A stretch of DNA of 64,000 nucleotides from Piscinibacterium candidicorallinum (GCF_047549485.1 NZ_CP180191.1:3765665-3829664), one strand, 5' to 3'. Shown: positions 43,273 through 51,863, counted from the first letter of the stretch. Numbers and translations: made by a program. Notes: a model not told the origin generated them from the letters alone.

Positions 43273-44118
43273 TCAGTGGCCGTCGTGCGCCTGGCCGATG
43301 TACACGAGGGTCAGCATCATGAAGATGAAGGCCTGCAACACAACGATCAGGATGTGGAAGATCGCCCACATGGCGCCAGCCATCAGGTGCAGGCCCATGG
43401 CCCACCAGACACCGGAGGCGCCCAGCAGCGCGATCAGCATGAACAGCAGCTCGCCTGCGAACATGTTGCCGAACAGTCGCATGCCCAGCGACACGGCCTT
43501 GGCGAGGTACTCGATGACATTGAGCAGCAGGTTCACCGGCGCCATCACGATGGCCATGAAGCCATGCGCATGGAAAGGGGCCGTGAACAGCTGGGCGATG
43601 AAGCCGCCCGGCTTGTGGATCTTGATGCCGTAATAGAACATCAGCAGCAGCACACCGAGCGACATGCCCAGGGTGGCGTTGAGGTCGGCGGTGGGCAGGA
43701 TGCGGTGATAGTGAATCACGTCGCCCAGCCCCACGAACTTGATCACGGCCTTGGCCAGATCGACGGGGATCAGGTCGAGGCTGTTCATCAACACGATCCA
43801 GACGAACAGCAGCAGTGCCAGGGGTGCGACGAAGCGGCGGTCGCCATTGACGATCGACTTGGACTGGTCCTCGACCATATCCACGAGCATCTCGACCAGG
43901 GCCTGCATGCGGCCAGGTGGGCCGGAGGTCGCCTTGCGCGCCACGCTCCACATCAGGAAGCAGGCGATCAAACCCATCAGGATCGACCAGAACAGGGTGT
44001 CGTAGTTGATGATCGAGAAATCGACGATCACCTTCTGCGGTTGCCCGGAACTGTTGAGGTGGCCGAGGTGATGAACGATGTACTCGGACGGTGTCGGTGC
44101 GGCGTTACCAGCGGCCAT
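43273..44118 (-). CDS. atpB: ATP synthase Fo a subunit
   Basis: A 281-residue a subunit with about five to six membrane helices. The essential channel arginine lies in KAVSLGMRLFGNMFAGELL, and the last helices carry LQAFIFMMLTLVYIGQAHDG. ATG is at 44118. It lies 4 bp after the atpI stop and before atpE. Confidence 0.96.
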   Translation of the reverse strand: MAAGNAAPTPSEYIVHHLGHLNSSGQPQKVIVDFSIINYDTLFWSILMGLIACFLMWSVARKATSGPPGRMQALVEMLVDMVEDQSKSIVNGDRRFVAPLALLLFVWIVLMNSLDLIPVDLAKAVIKFVGLGDVIHYHRILPTADLNATLGMSLGVLLLMFYYGIKIHKPGGFIAQLFTAPFHAHGFMAIVMAPVNLLLNVIEYLAKAVSLGMRLFGNMFAGELLFMLIALLGASGVWWAMGLHLMAGAMWAIFHILIVVLQAFIFMMLTLVYIGQAHDGH

Positions 44119-44122
44119 GTTC

Positions 44123-44509
44123 TTATCGGATCAGAAGGGCAAATAGGGGAACGTGGACTGCGACGATCAGACCAACCAGCAGGGCCGGCCAGACGATGGG
44201 AGATACGTACGCAACCACCAAACCGAGGATCGCCACGGCCCCTGCGATGCGCAGCAGGATGCCCAAGAGCAACGACACTGGGTTTGCGCCCTGCGATTGC
44301 CCGGTCAGGAGCAGGCGCAAGGCCAGGATCGAACTGGGAGTCGCGTAGGCCGCAGCACCGAGAAACCCGGACACCCCGGCCATCACGCCAAACGGCAGGC
44401 AAACCAGACCCACGACGATCGCGCCGAGCCATTCGGCAATCACGGTGAAGATCAGCTGCCGATGTCCGGTCGTCCACATGGCGAGAATTTCTGGCCTTGC
44501 GGCACTCAC
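44123..44509 (-). CDS. atpI: ATP synthase subunit I (AtpI-like)
   Basis: A 128-residue membrane protein with four hydrophobic segments, first gene of the ATP synthase operon. AtpI proteins help assemble the c-ring or manage Mg/Ca in some bacteria and are not part of the final enzyme. The start is GTG 44509; an ATG at 44479 (MWTTGHRQ) is a plausible alternative. LTGQSQGANPVSLLLGILLR and the position before atpB support the assignment. Confidence 0.82.
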   Translation of the reverse strand: MSAARPEILAMWTTGHRQLIFTVIAEWLGAIVVGLVCLPFGVMAGVSGFLGAAAYATPSSILALRLLLTGQSQGANPVSLLLGILLRIAGAVAILGLVVAYVSPIVWPALLVGLIVAVHVPLFALLIR

Positions 44510-44518
44510 GGACTGCCT

Positions 44519-44563
44519 AGCCCGGTTTTTTCGGCCGTTTTGGCCCTGAAAACGCGGATTCGA
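44519..44563 (+). repeat. Degenerate GCTTGTC-family core (unit 8)
   Basis: GTTTTTTCGGCC / TTTTGGCCCTGAAAACGCGGATTC aligns with the core and right end of units 7a and 9, but the CGCTTGTC end is missing. It lies in the leader of atpI. Confidence 0.4.
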
Positions 44564-44584
44564 CGTCGATCGATCCCAGAATTT

Positions 44585-44616
44585 GGATCGATGAATTTCC
44601 CAAATTCATGCGATCC
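44585..44616 (-). promoter_or_regulatory. Long stem-loop in the atpI leader
   Basis: GGATCG + ATGAATTT (44585-44598) pairs with AAATTCAT + G + CGATCC (44602-44616) around CCC, with one bulged base. It lies just downstream of the -10 hexamer, so it would form at the very 5' end of the atp mRNA and may protect it or regulate initiation. Confidence 0.6.
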
Positions 44617-44629
44617 ACAAAACTTTTGG

Positions 44630-44659
44630 AGTGTAGTTGGATTTGACGCACCGCGTCAA
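44630..44659 (-). promoter_or_regulatory. Sigma-70 promoter of the ATP synthase operon
   Basis: On the minus strand: -35 TTGACG (44659-44654), an 18-nt spacer, and -10 TACACT (44635-44630). The -35 is embedded in a perfect dyad TTTGACGC-ACC-GCGTCAAA (44642-44660), which could be an operator. Confidence 0.65.
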
Positions 44660-44706
44660 AGCACGCGCCGGGTCCAAACTAGTGATTTGCACCAAGTCTG
44701 GGCAGC

Positions 44707-44735
44707 TTGCGGCGGCGTGTCGCGCGCCGCCGCAA
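44707..44735 (-). terminator. Strong hairpin after parB
   Basis: A perfect 11-bp GC stem TTGCGGCGGCG / CGCCGCCGCAA starts 4 bp from the parB stop. It has no U-run, but the stem is strong enough to act as an mRNA end or barrier before the atp promoter. Confidence 0.6.
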
Positions 44736-44738
44736 TGC

Positions 44739-45620
44739 TCAGCGACCCTCGTCGGGCAGCAGGCGCTCGACGACGCCCTGCAGGGCTTCGAGGGAGTGGT
44801 AGTCGATCACCAGGCTGCCGGCGCCCTTCTTGCCAGGCTTGATGGTGACGCTGGTGCCCAGCGCTTCGGAGAGCTGCTCGGCCAGGCGCAGGGTGTCGCG
44901 GTCCTCGGCCTTCTTCTTGGGGGCCTGGCTGGCCTTGAGCGTGAACTCGGCGCCGACTTTGGCCACCAGCTTCTCGGCCTCGCGCACGCTCAGGCGGCGG
45001 GCGGCGATCTGGTTGGCCAGGGTGATCTGGGTGGCGGCGTCCACCGCCAGCAGGGCGCGGGCATGGCCCATGTCGAGGTCGCCGGCCAGCAGCATGGTCT
45101 GCACCGGCTTGGCCAGATTGAGCAGACGCAGCAGGTTGGAGGTGGCGCTGCGGCTGCGGCCGATGGCGCCGGCGGCCTGCTCGTGCGTGAGGCCGAACTC
45201 GTTGATGAGCCGCTGCACGCCCTGCGCTTCTTCCAGCGCGTTGAGGTCCTCGCGCTGGATGTTCTCGATAAGCGCCATGGCCGCGGCGTTTTCGTCGGGC
45301 ACATCGCGGATCAGCACGGGCACCTCGGCAAGGCCCGCGAGCTGCGAGGCGCGCCAGCGGCGTTCGCCGGCGATGATTTCAAAGCGCTCCGCGCCGACGC
45401 TGCGAACCAGGATCGGCTGCATGAGGCCCTGCGCACGAATGCTGTCCGCCAGCTCGGCCAGCGCCGTCTCGTCCATGCGCGTGCGCGGCTGGTACTTGCC
45501 GGGCTCGAGCTGTTCGACACGCAGGGTGCCGGTCGTGTCCTTGGCGGGCGGGGCAGCTTCGTCGTTGCCGGCGAGCAGGGCGTCCAGGCCGCGGCCCAGG
45601 CCTTTGGGTCGTTTCACCAT
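44739..45620 (-). CDS. parB: Chromosome-partitioning protein ParB
   Basis: A 293-residue ParB. The N-terminus MVKRPKGLGRGLDALL is the ParA-interacting motif. Then YQPRTRMDETALAELADSIR, GERRWRASQLAGL and ENIQREDLNALEEAQG form the CTPase/sliding-clamp domain. The helix-turn-helix (LTHEQAAGAIGRSRSATSNL) binds parS. ATG 45620 is the natural start. The three parS matches at 51.8-53.9 kb are its binding sites. It is separated from parA by two genes, an unusual arrangement. Confidence 0.96.
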   Translation of the reverse strand: MVKRPKGLGRGLDALLAGNDEAAPPAKDTTGTLRVEQLEPGKYQPRTRMDETALAELADSIRAQGLMQPILVRSVGAERFEIIAGERRWRASQLAGLAEVPVLIRDVPDENAAAMALIENIQREDLNALEEAQGVQRLINEFGLTHEQAAGAIGRSRSATSNLLRLLNLAKPVQTMLLAGDLDMGHARALLAVDAATQITLANQIAARRLSVREAEKLVAKVGAEFTLKASQAPKKKAEDRDTLRLAEQLSEALGTSVTIKPGKKGAGSLVIDYHSLEALQGVVERLLPDEGR

Positions 45621-45670
45621 CGTGGTCTTTGCAATTCTGCGGTGCCTGACCGCGCTGCAGGAAGGCTTTC

Positions 45671-45724
45671 CGCTTGTCCCATGCGGGTTTTCAGGCATTT
45701 TGGCCTGAAGAAGCGCATGAATCC
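45671..45724 (+). repeat. GCTTGTC palindrome unit 7a
   Basis: CGCTTGTCCC subtype with core GTTTTCAGGCATTTTGG / CCTGAAGAAG and right end GCGCATGAATCC. It lies in the leader of parB, 50 bp upstream of its ATG. Confidence 0.8.
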
Positions 45725-45741
45725 TTGATCTTGTGTTTCAG

Positions 45742-45796
45742 GGGCTTGCTGGATGCGCCTCTTCAGGCATTTATGGCTGAAGAATCGCGCCCGGTG
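45742..45796 (+). repeat. GCTTGTC palindrome unit 7b, overlapping a gene end
   Basis: GGGCTTGCTGG, core CTCTTCAGGCATTTATGG / CTGAAGAATCGC. It begins 17 bp after unit 7a in the same orientation. Its right half encodes the last residues and the stop of the GNAT gene. Confidence 0.72.
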
Positions 45797-46685
45797 CGCG
45801 GTACCAGTAGGCGTACAGGTCGGTGAACCCGAGAGCCGAGTAGACGGCGCGCGCGGCGACATTATGCGCGTCCACCTGCAGGTAGGCGCGGCGCGCACCG
45901 GCCAGGGTGGCATGGTCGAGCAGCGCGGCGGTCAGGCGCCGGGCGTGGCCCTGGCCGCGCACCTCGGCGGCGGTGAAGATGTCGAACACCCCCACGACGC
46001 CACCGACCGTCGGCCCGGCACCCTCGGCCTCGAGCACAAACTGCCCGACCGCGGCCGGGCCATGTCCGTCGAACAGGGCGAGCATGTGGCTCGCAAAGGG
46101 CTGCGCGTTGAGGCGTGCAGCATGGGCTGCCATGGCGGTGGCCGAGGAACCGCGCCAGCCGCCGATCAGGCGCGTGAACTCCGCGACGTTCATCTCCACC
46201 AGCTTCAGGCCGCGCGACGCGGCCTCGGCCTCGTCAAAGACCGGCAGGCGCGGGTCGAGCGTGCGCTGCATCACGCGGCAGTCCTCGAAGGCGCGCCAGC
46301 CCAGTGCGGCGAGCGTGTCGTCGAGGTGTGCCGGCTGCACCATCGGCGTGATGCGGATGATCGGCGTCAGCCCGCGCGCCTCGTAGAAGCGGCGCACATG
46401 GCTGATCTTGTCCTCCAGCGGCAGCGCGCCGGCCATCAGCGGCTGCACGCTGCGCGCCCGCTTGGCCTTGCCTGGCGAGAAGCGCAGCAGCCAGCCGTCG
46501 TGAAAGGCCTGCTCGGCCGGCTGACTGCTGTTCAGGCTGGCCTGCTCGATGGTGAAGGCGAGCACGCCCGCTTCGCTGCGCAGTGCGGCTGGAATGCTGG
46601 CGGGCAGCGCCGAGGGGTCGTCCTGGGCGGCGGGCTTGCTCCAGCCAGCCAGCAGTGCGGAGTCGGTGTCGCTCACAGGGCGCAC
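45771..46685 (-). CDS. GNAT-family acetyltransferase
   Basis: A 304-residue protein with a C-terminal GNAT domain (about residues 160-300). VFDIFTAAEVRGQGHARRLTAALL is the acetyl-CoA-binding motif and NVAARAVYSALGFTDLYAYWY the end of the fold; the N-terminal half (FHDGWLLRFSPGKAKRARS) is typical of two-domain GNATs. The start is GTG 46685, with no strong ribosome site. The final residues GAILQP and the stop are encoded by repeat unit 7b, so the gene may have been longer. Substrate unknown. Confidence 0.82.
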   Translation of the reverse strand: MRPVSDTDSALLAGWSKPAAQDDPSALPASIPAALRSEAGVLAFTIEQASLNSSQPAEQAFHDGWLLRFSPGKAKRARSVQPLMAGALPLEDKISHVRRFYEARGLTPIIRITPMVQPAHLDDTLAALGWRAFEDCRVMQRTLDPRLPVFDEAEAASRGLKLVEMNVAEFTRLIGGWRGSSATAMAAHAARLNAQPFASHMLALFDGHGPAAVGQFVLEAEGAGPTVGGVVGVFDIFTAAEVRGQGHARRLTAALLDHATLAGARRAYLQVDAHNVAARAVYSALGFTDLYAYWYRAPGAILQP

Positions 46686-46701
46686 GGGCGAGCTGGAGGC
46701 G

Positions 46702-47274
46702 CTACTTGAACTGCGCCAGCAGTTCGTGGCCCTGCGCCCAGTCGCCCAGGCCGCTGTCGCTGTTGATGTGGCCCATCAACCCCACACCGATGAACTGGCT
46801 GCCCCAGTCCGCCGCCATGTCACGCGCGCGGATCTGGCTGCCGAAGGGGTCGTTCGTGGCGGCCAGCACGATGCTGGCAAAGGGCAGGCGCTGGCGCGGA
46901 ATCGGCCGGAAGCTCACAAAGGGCGCCTGGTCCCAGCGCGGCATCTCGATATCCGGCGGAGCAACGAGCAGTGCTCCGCGAACCTTGCCCGCATGCGCCG
47001 TCTGCCGCGCCCAGTGCGCCACCTGATGACAGGCCAGGCTGTGGGCCACCAGCACCACCGGCGCGGCAGCTTGCGCCACAGCGCTTTCCAGCGCGGTGAT
47101 CCAGTCAATCAGCCTGGGGGCGAACCAATAGCTCTGCTCGTCAAAGCCCGCAGCCGCACCGCCCACACGCGGGTAGTTGTACAGAAACTCCCAGCGGCTT
47201 TGCCAGTGGCGCGGCCCGCTGTTCTCCCATCCGGGCAGCAAGAGCACCTGCGTACTCGCTGGCGCCCCGTTCAT
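46702..47274 (-). CDS. RBBP9/YdeN-type alpha/beta hydrolase
   Basis: A 190-residue serine hydrolase of the YdeN/RBBP9 family. Triad candidates are Ser79 (VVLVAHSLAC), Asp142 (AATNDPFGS) and His169 (GLMGHINSDSG), and the N-terminal VLLLPGWENSGPRHWQSRWE is the family signature. Its ATG overlaps the parA stop by 4 bp, so it is translationally coupled to parA. It is unrelated to partition as far as known. Confidence 0.9.
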   Translation of the reverse strand: MNGAPASTQVLLLPGWENSGPRHWQSRWEFLYNYPRVGGAAAGFDEQSYWFAPRLIDWITALESAVAQAAAPVVLVAHSLACHQVAHWARQTAHAGKVRGALLVAPPDIEMPRWDQAPFVSFRPIPRQRLPFASIVLAATNDPFGSQIRARDMAADWGSQFIGVGLMGHINSDSGLGDWAQGHELLAQFK

Positions 47275-48062
47275 GCCGCCACCCGGGTGCCGACACCATC
47301 CACCGAGGCCATGCGCGAGACCAGCTCCTCGGCAAAGCCCACGTAGGCCTGGGCGCCCTTGGAGGCGGGGTCGAAGACCACGCCGGGCTGGCCGTAGCTC
47401 GGTGCCTCGGCCAGGCGCACGTTGCGCGGGATGATCGTGCGGAAGACCTTGTCGGCAAAGTGCTTCTCGAGCTGACTGCTGACCTGCTGGGCCAGGGTCA
47501 TGCGGGGGTCGAACATCACGCGCAAGAGGCCGATGATGGTGAGCTCCTTGTTGAAGGCGCCGGTCACGCGCTTGATGGTGTTGACCAGATCCGTCAGGCC
47601 TTCGAGCGCGAAGTATTCGCACTGCATGGGAATGATGACGCCATGCGCACTCACGAGCGCATTGAGCGTGAGCATCGACAGGCTGGGCGGGCAGTCGATC
47701 AGGATGAAGTCGTAGTCGGCCGCCACCGTGGCCAGCGCGCTTTTCATGCGGCGCTCGCGGTCATCGAGCTCCACCAGTTCCACCTCGGCGCCGGCCAGCT
47801 CGCGGTTGGCGGGCAGCACGTCGTAGCCGGCCTCGGTCTTGATGCGGGCCTGCGCCACCGTGGTCGAGCCGATCAGCACGTGATAGACCGTGGTCTTGAG
47901 CGACTGCTTGGCCACGCCCGAACCCATGGTGGCATTGCCCTGGGGGTCCAGATCCACCAGGAGCACGCGCTGGCCGATCTGCGCCAGCCCTGCGGCCAGG
48001 TTCACCGCCGTGGTGGTCTTGCCCACGCCACCCTTCTGGTTGGCGACACAAAAGATTTTCAT
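47271..48062 (-). CDS. parA: Chromosome-partitioning ATPase ParA
   Basis: A 263-residue ParA/Soj ATPase. The deviant Walker A motif KGGVGKTTTA is at residues 10-19, followed by LLVDLDPQGNATMGSG and Walker B-type DFILIDCPPSL. It drives separation of origins by interacting with ParB bound at parS. ATG 48062 is the normal start. It is followed by the hydrolase and GNAT genes before parB, so parA and parB are not directly adjacent. Confidence 0.97.
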   Translation of the reverse strand: MKIFCVANQKGGVGKTTTAVNLAAGLAQIGQRVLLVDLDPQGNATMGSGVAKQSLKTTVYHVLIGSTTVAQARIKTEAGYDVLPANRELAGAEVELVELDDRERRMKSALATVAADYDFILIDCPPSLSMLTLNALVSAHGVIIPMQCEYFALEGLTDLVNTIKRVTGAFNKELTIIGLLRVMFDPRMTLAQQVSSQLEKHFADKVFRTIIPRNVRLAEAPSYGQPGVVFDPASKGAQAYVGFAEELVSRMASVDGVGTRVAA

Positions 48063-48096
48063 CAGAGTCCGTCGTGATGCGGCCGCCCCCGCGGCC

Positions 48097-48717
48097 CTAC
48101 TGCGTGCCCAGCCGGATGCCAAAGCCGATCAGGAAGACCCCGGCGGCGCGCTGCATCCAGTTGCCAAAACGTGAATTGTCTCGCAATCGCCGGGCCAGCG
48201 CATCGCCGATGAAAATGATCCCCGTGCAGTACAGGAGCGTGATGAAGGCGATCAGCAGGGCCATCACAGCAAAGGTGGCCAGCCCGGGATCGCGCGCCGG
48301 GTCGATGAACAGCGGGAAGAAGGCCATGTAGAACACGATGGCCTTGGGGTTGAGGACCGTGATCAGGAAACCCTGCCGGAACCAGTGCCCCGGCTGCATC
48401 GGGATAAAACCCGTCCCGGCGCCCTCCTTGGCGCGCAGCAACCCGATGCCGATCCACACCAGATACGCCGCACCCGCGTACTGCACCGCATGAAACACCG
48501 CTGGGTGCGCCTTGAGCAGGGCCGCCACGCCGGCCACTGCCAGCCACATCAGCACCTGATCGCCCAGTACCAGCCCGGCCAGCGTGGCATAGCCGCCGCG
48601 CACGCCGCCCTTGCTCGTGCCCGTGAGTAGCGCAAAGGTGCCCGGACCGGGGATCGCGAGGAACACGATCACGGCAATCACAAAGGCCCAGAGGTCGGTG
48701 ATGGCGAGTGCGGGCAT
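48097..48717 (-). CDS. LysE-family amino-acid exporter
   Basis: A 206-residue exporter with about six hydrophobic segments. The N-terminus FLAIPGPGTFALLTGTSKGG carries the family G-P-G-P-type motif and VLNPKAIVFYMAFFPLFIDP the second conserved block. It resembles RhtB-like exporters of threonine or homoserine lactones. It sits upstream of parA on the same strand. Confidence 0.9.
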   Translation of the reverse strand: MPALAITDLWAFVIAVIVFLAIPGPGTFALLTGTSKGGVRGGYATLAGLVLGDQVLMWLAVAGVAALLKAHPAVFHAVQYAGAAYLVWIGIGLLRAKEGAGTGFIPMQPGHWFRQGFLITVLNPKAIVFYMAFFPLFIDPARDPGLATFAVMALLIAFITLLYCTGIIFIGDALARRLRDNSRFGNWMQRAAGVFLIGFGIRLGTQ

Positions 48718-48803
48718 GAGCGTCCAGCCAGTGCGTCAGAAGAAGTGACCGAGTTTCGCACCGCCGCACCCCGCACCCGGGCCGCCCTGCCCGCGCGGGC
48801 AGC

Positions 48804-49481
48804 TCAGTCCGCCGCGCGCCGCAGCAGCGCCAGATTGCGCGTCTCCGCCAGGCCCGGCACGCGCAGATCCACAGCACCGAGGAAGGACCAGCCCGCGGGC
48901 AGCACCGCGGCCTCCGCCTCCAGACGCGGGCCCTTCATGGCCAGAATGCAGCCACCGGGCGCGACCAGATGGCCCGTGAGCTGCACGATCTCGGAGAGCG
49001 AGGCAAAGGCCCGGCAAGTGACGATGTCGTAGATCTCCCGGTGCTGTTCTACGCGCCCTGCGATCGCGCGGGCATTCGCGAGGCCCAGCGTGCCGATGGC
49101 CTGTTGCACGAAGCTGATCTTCTTCTCCACCGCGTCGATGCAGGTCACGTGCAGCTGCGGCAGCGCCACGGCCAGCACGATGCCCGGCAGGCCCGCGCCG
49201 GTGCCGATGTCGGCCACGCGCACGCCCTGCCCCTGCGTGAACCGGGCGAACTCCGGCACCACCGCCAGGCTGTCCAGAATGTGGTGCGTGACCATCTCGG
49301 CCGGATCGCGGATGGCCGTGAGGTTGATTTTGCTGTTCCACTTGGCCAGCAGCTCCACGTAGCGCGCCAGCTTCTCCGCGCCACCTTCGGGCAGGCCGCA
49401 GCGCAGCTCGGCAGCGCCGTGTTCGATGGCGGCGATCAGCGCGGCGGTGTGGGGCATGGTGGGAGCGGCGTCCTTGGGCAT
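48804..49481 (-). CDS. rsmG: 16S rRNA (guanine-527-N7)-methyltransferase
   Basis: A 225-residue RsmG (GidB), which methylates G527 of 16S rRNA; loss gives low-level streptomycin resistance in relatives. Motifs: NLTAIRDPAEMVTHHILDSL, VADIGTGAGLPGIVLAVALP (SAM site) and CRAFASLSEIV. ATG 49481 is chosen; ATG 49457 is an alternative. It is downstream of mnmG on the same strand with 274 bp between, including a repeat unit. Confidence 0.94.
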   Translation of the reverse strand: MPKDAAPTMPHTAALIAAIEHGAAELRCGLPEGGAEKLARYVELLAKWNSKINLTAIRDPAEMVTHHILDSLAVVPEFARFTQGQGVRVADIGTGAGLPGIVLAVALPQLHVTCIDAVEKKISFVQQAIGTLGLANARAIAGRVEQHREIYDIVTCRAFASLSEIVQLTGHLVAPGGCILAMKGPRLEAEAAVLPAGWSFLGAVDLRVPGLAETRNLALLRRAAD

Positions 49482-49650
49482 GGCGTCAGGCGGCGAGCGG
49501 ATTCTGCGAAGCAGGCGGCAAGAGCCGCGATTGTGACAGCGCGGGTCACGCAGTTCGCGGCGATCGGGATGCCCAGTCTTGCGCTTGCGGGGCGACCCCC
49601 GATGCGGACGTCTTAGATATAACGGCTGAAAGTGACTGATTTCATCCGAG

Positions 49651-49675
49651 CCAACAAGCACTTATCGCTTGTTGG
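49651..49675. repeat. Hairpin CCAACAAGC/GCTTGTTGG
   Basis: A perfect 9-bp stem with a 7-nt loop between mnmG and rsmG. Its right arm merges with degenerate repeat unit 10. Confidence 0.55.
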
Positions 49676-49716
49676 TCGGACATCTCCAGCCTATCTCGGC
49701 CAGAAAATCAGATGGC
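49666..49716 (+). repeat. GCTTGTC palindrome unit 10 (degenerate)
   Basis: CGCTTGTTGGTCGGACATCT, core CTCCAGCCTATCTCGGCCAGA, right end CAGATGG. It aligns along its whole length with unit 6, with several substitutions. It lies between mnmG and rsmG. Confidence 0.6.
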
Positions 49717-49755
49717 CGAAAATGTATCAAAGAAGATGCATGGAGCGTCAGGGAT

Positions 49756-51693
49756 TCACGCCGCCTTGCTCGCCCCCGCCGCCTGGTTGATGCGCTTGAG
49801 ATGCACCATCAGCAGCGAGATAGCCGCCGGGGTCACGCCGGAAATGCGACCCGCCTGGCCCACCGTTTCGGGGCGGTGGGTGTTGAGCTTTTGCTGGATT
49901 TCCTTGGACAGGCCGCGGACCTGCGTGTAATCGATATCCACAGGCAGGCGGGTGCTCTCGTAGTGGCTGGCCTTGGCCACTTCCTCGGCCTGCCGCGCGA
50001 TGTAGCCGGCGTATTTGATGCCGATCTCGACCTGCTCGGCCACGACCGCGTTGTCCACGGCTTGTCCACACAGTTGTCCACCGGTCTTGTCCCGCAATTC
50101 GAACAATCTCGGGTAGTCCACACCGGGGCGCTTGAGCAGGTCGGCCAGGGTGTATTCGCGCTCGATCGGCTGGCCGAGCACCGCCTCGGCGGAGGCGGGG
50201 TCGATGATGCCCGGGTGCACCCAGGTGCCCTTCAAGCGCTCGGTCTCGGCGGCGACGGCGTCGCGCTTGCGGTTGAAGGCATCCCAGCGGGCGTCGTCCA
50301 CACAGCCCAGCTTGCGGCCGATTTCGGTCAACCGAGCATCGGCGTTGTCTTCACGCAGGGACAGGCGGTATTCGGCACGGCTGGTGAACATGCGGTAGGG
50401 CTCGGTCACGCCACGGGTGATGAGGTCATCGACCAGCACGCCCAGATAGGCTTCGTCGCGCCGCGGGCACCAGGCGGCCTCGCCGCGCACCTGCAGGGCC
50501 GCATTGATGCCGGCAAGCAGGCCCTGGGCCGCGGCTTCCTCGTAACCCGTGGTGCCGTTGATCTGGCCGGCGAAGAACAGGCCGTCGATGGCCTTGGTCT
50601 CCAGGCTCGCCTTCAAGGCGCGGGGGTCGAAGTAGTCATACTCGATCGCGTAGCCGGGGCGCAGGATGTGCGCATTCTCCAGACCCGGGATGCTGTGCAC
50701 GAGATCGAGCTGCACATCGAACGGCAGGCTGGTGGAGATGCCATTCGGGTAGAACTCGTGCGTCGTGAGGCCCTCGGGCTCAAGGAAGACCTGGTGGCTG
50801 GCCTTCTCGGCAAAGCGGTGGATCTTGTCTTCGATGCTCGGGCAGTAGCGCGGGCCTACGCCCTCGATCACGCCGGTGTACATGGGGCTGCGGTCCAGGC
50901 CGCCGCGGATGATCTCGTGCGTGCTCTCTGTCGTGTGCGTGATCCAGCAGGGCAGCTGCTGCGGGTGCATGGCGGCCGTGCCCATGAAGCTGAACACCGG
51001 CATGACCGGGTTGTCCGCGCCGGGCATGCCGTCGCCGGGTTGCTCGGTGCACTTGGCAAAGTCGATGGTCCGGCCGTCGATGCGCGGCGGGGTGCCGGTC
51101 TTCAGGCGTCCCTGCGGCAACTTCAGCTCCTTGAGCCGCGCCGACAGCGTGACCGCTGCGGGATCGCCCGCCCGGCCGCCGGTATGGTTTTGCAGGCCGA
51201 CGTGGATCTTGCCGTCGAGGAAGGTACCTGCCGTGAGCACCACGGCACGGCTGCGAAAGCGGATGCCGATCTGCGTAATCGCGCCGGCGACGCGGCCGTT
51301 TTCGACCATGAGGTCATCAACAGCGCCTTGAAACAGCGTGAGATTGGGCTGGTTTTCAAGCCGTGAGCGCACCGCTTTCCGATACAGCACGCGGTCGCCC
51401 TGGGCGCGGGTGGCGCGCACGGCCGGGCCCTTGGAGCTGTTCAGGATGCGGAACTGGATGCCGGCTTCGTCGGTGGCAATCGCCATGGCGCCGCCCAGCG
51501 CGTCGATCTCCTTGACCAGATGCCCCTTGCCGATGCCGCCAATCGACGGATTGCAGCTCATCTGGCCCAGGGTTTCGATGCTGTGCGTGAGCAGGAGCGT
51601 CTTGGCGCCCATGCGCGCAGCAGCCAGCGCGGCCTCCGTGCCGGCATGGCCGCCGCCGACCACGATCACATCAAATTCCACGGGATACAGCAT
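49756..51693 (-). CDS. mnmG: tRNA uridine-5-carboxymethylaminomethyl modification enzyme MnmG
   Basis: A 645-residue FAD enzyme that, with MnmE, makes cmnm5U at the wobble position of tRNAs. The FAD motif FDVIVVGGGHAGTEAALAAA is at the N-terminus, MSCNPSIGGIGKGHLVKEID is the family signature, and the C-terminal helical domain ends MVHLKRINQAAGASKAA. ATG 51693 is the true start; a longer upstream reading would run through parS sites. MnmE is 7 kb away. Confidence 0.97.
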   Translation of the reverse strand: MLYPVEFDVIVVGGGHAGTEAALAAARMGAKTLLLTHSIETLGQMSCNPSIGGIGKGHLVKEIDALGGAMAIATDEAGIQFRILNSSKGPAVRATRAQGDRVLYRKAVRSRLENQPNLTLFQGAVDDLMVENGRVAGAITQIGIRFRSRAVVLTAGTFLDGKIHVGLQNHTGGRAGDPAAVTLSARLKELKLPQGRLKTGTPPRIDGRTIDFAKCTEQPGDGMPGADNPVMPVFSFMGTAAMHPQQLPCWITHTTESTHEIIRGGLDRSPMYTGVIEGVGPRYCPSIEDKIHRFAEKASHQVFLEPEGLTTHEFYPNGISTSLPFDVQLDLVHSIPGLENAHILRPGYAIEYDYFDPRALKASLETKAIDGLFFAGQINGTTGYEEAAAQGLLAGINAALQVRGEAAWCPRRDEAYLGVLVDDLITRGVTEPYRMFTSRAEYRLSLREDNADARLTEIGRKLGCVDDARWDAFNRKRDAVAAETERLKGTWVHPGIIDPASAEAVLGQPIEREYTLADLLKRPGVDYPRLFELRDKTGGQLCGQAVDNAVVAEQVEIGIKYAGYIARQAEEVAKASHYESTRLPVDIDYTQVRGLSKEIQQKLNTHRPETVGQAGRISGVTPAAISLLMVHLKRINQAAGASKAA

Positions 51694-51799
51694 GAGGGTC
51701 CTCGACTGAGCGCGCCTGCATGAATACGGCGGCCTGATCAGCAAACCCTGAATTTTAAGGACGCGGGCCGATTTGCGCCTAGGAGTCTGTCTCGCCGGC

Positions 51800-51815
51800 T
51801 GTTTCACGTGGAACA
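51800..51815. promoter_or_regulatory. parS site 1
   Basis: TGTTTCACGTGGAACA, identical to the reverse complement of the consensus TGTTCCACGTGAAACA used by ParB proteins. Confidence 0.9.
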
Positions 51816-51847
51816 GGCGGGAGTCTGGCCGGGCGGTGCGCCGCTGC

Positions 51848-51863
51848 TGTTTCACGTGGAACA
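51848..51863. promoter_or_regulatory. parS site 2
   Basis: TGTTTCACGTGGAACA again, 48 bp from site 1 by start positions. Confidence 0.9.

Noticed and set aside
44519..44563. Counting unit 8 as a full member of the palindrome family
   Set aside because: Only the core aligns and the CGCTTGTC end is missing; it is reported as degenerate with low confidence and is not needed for the family.
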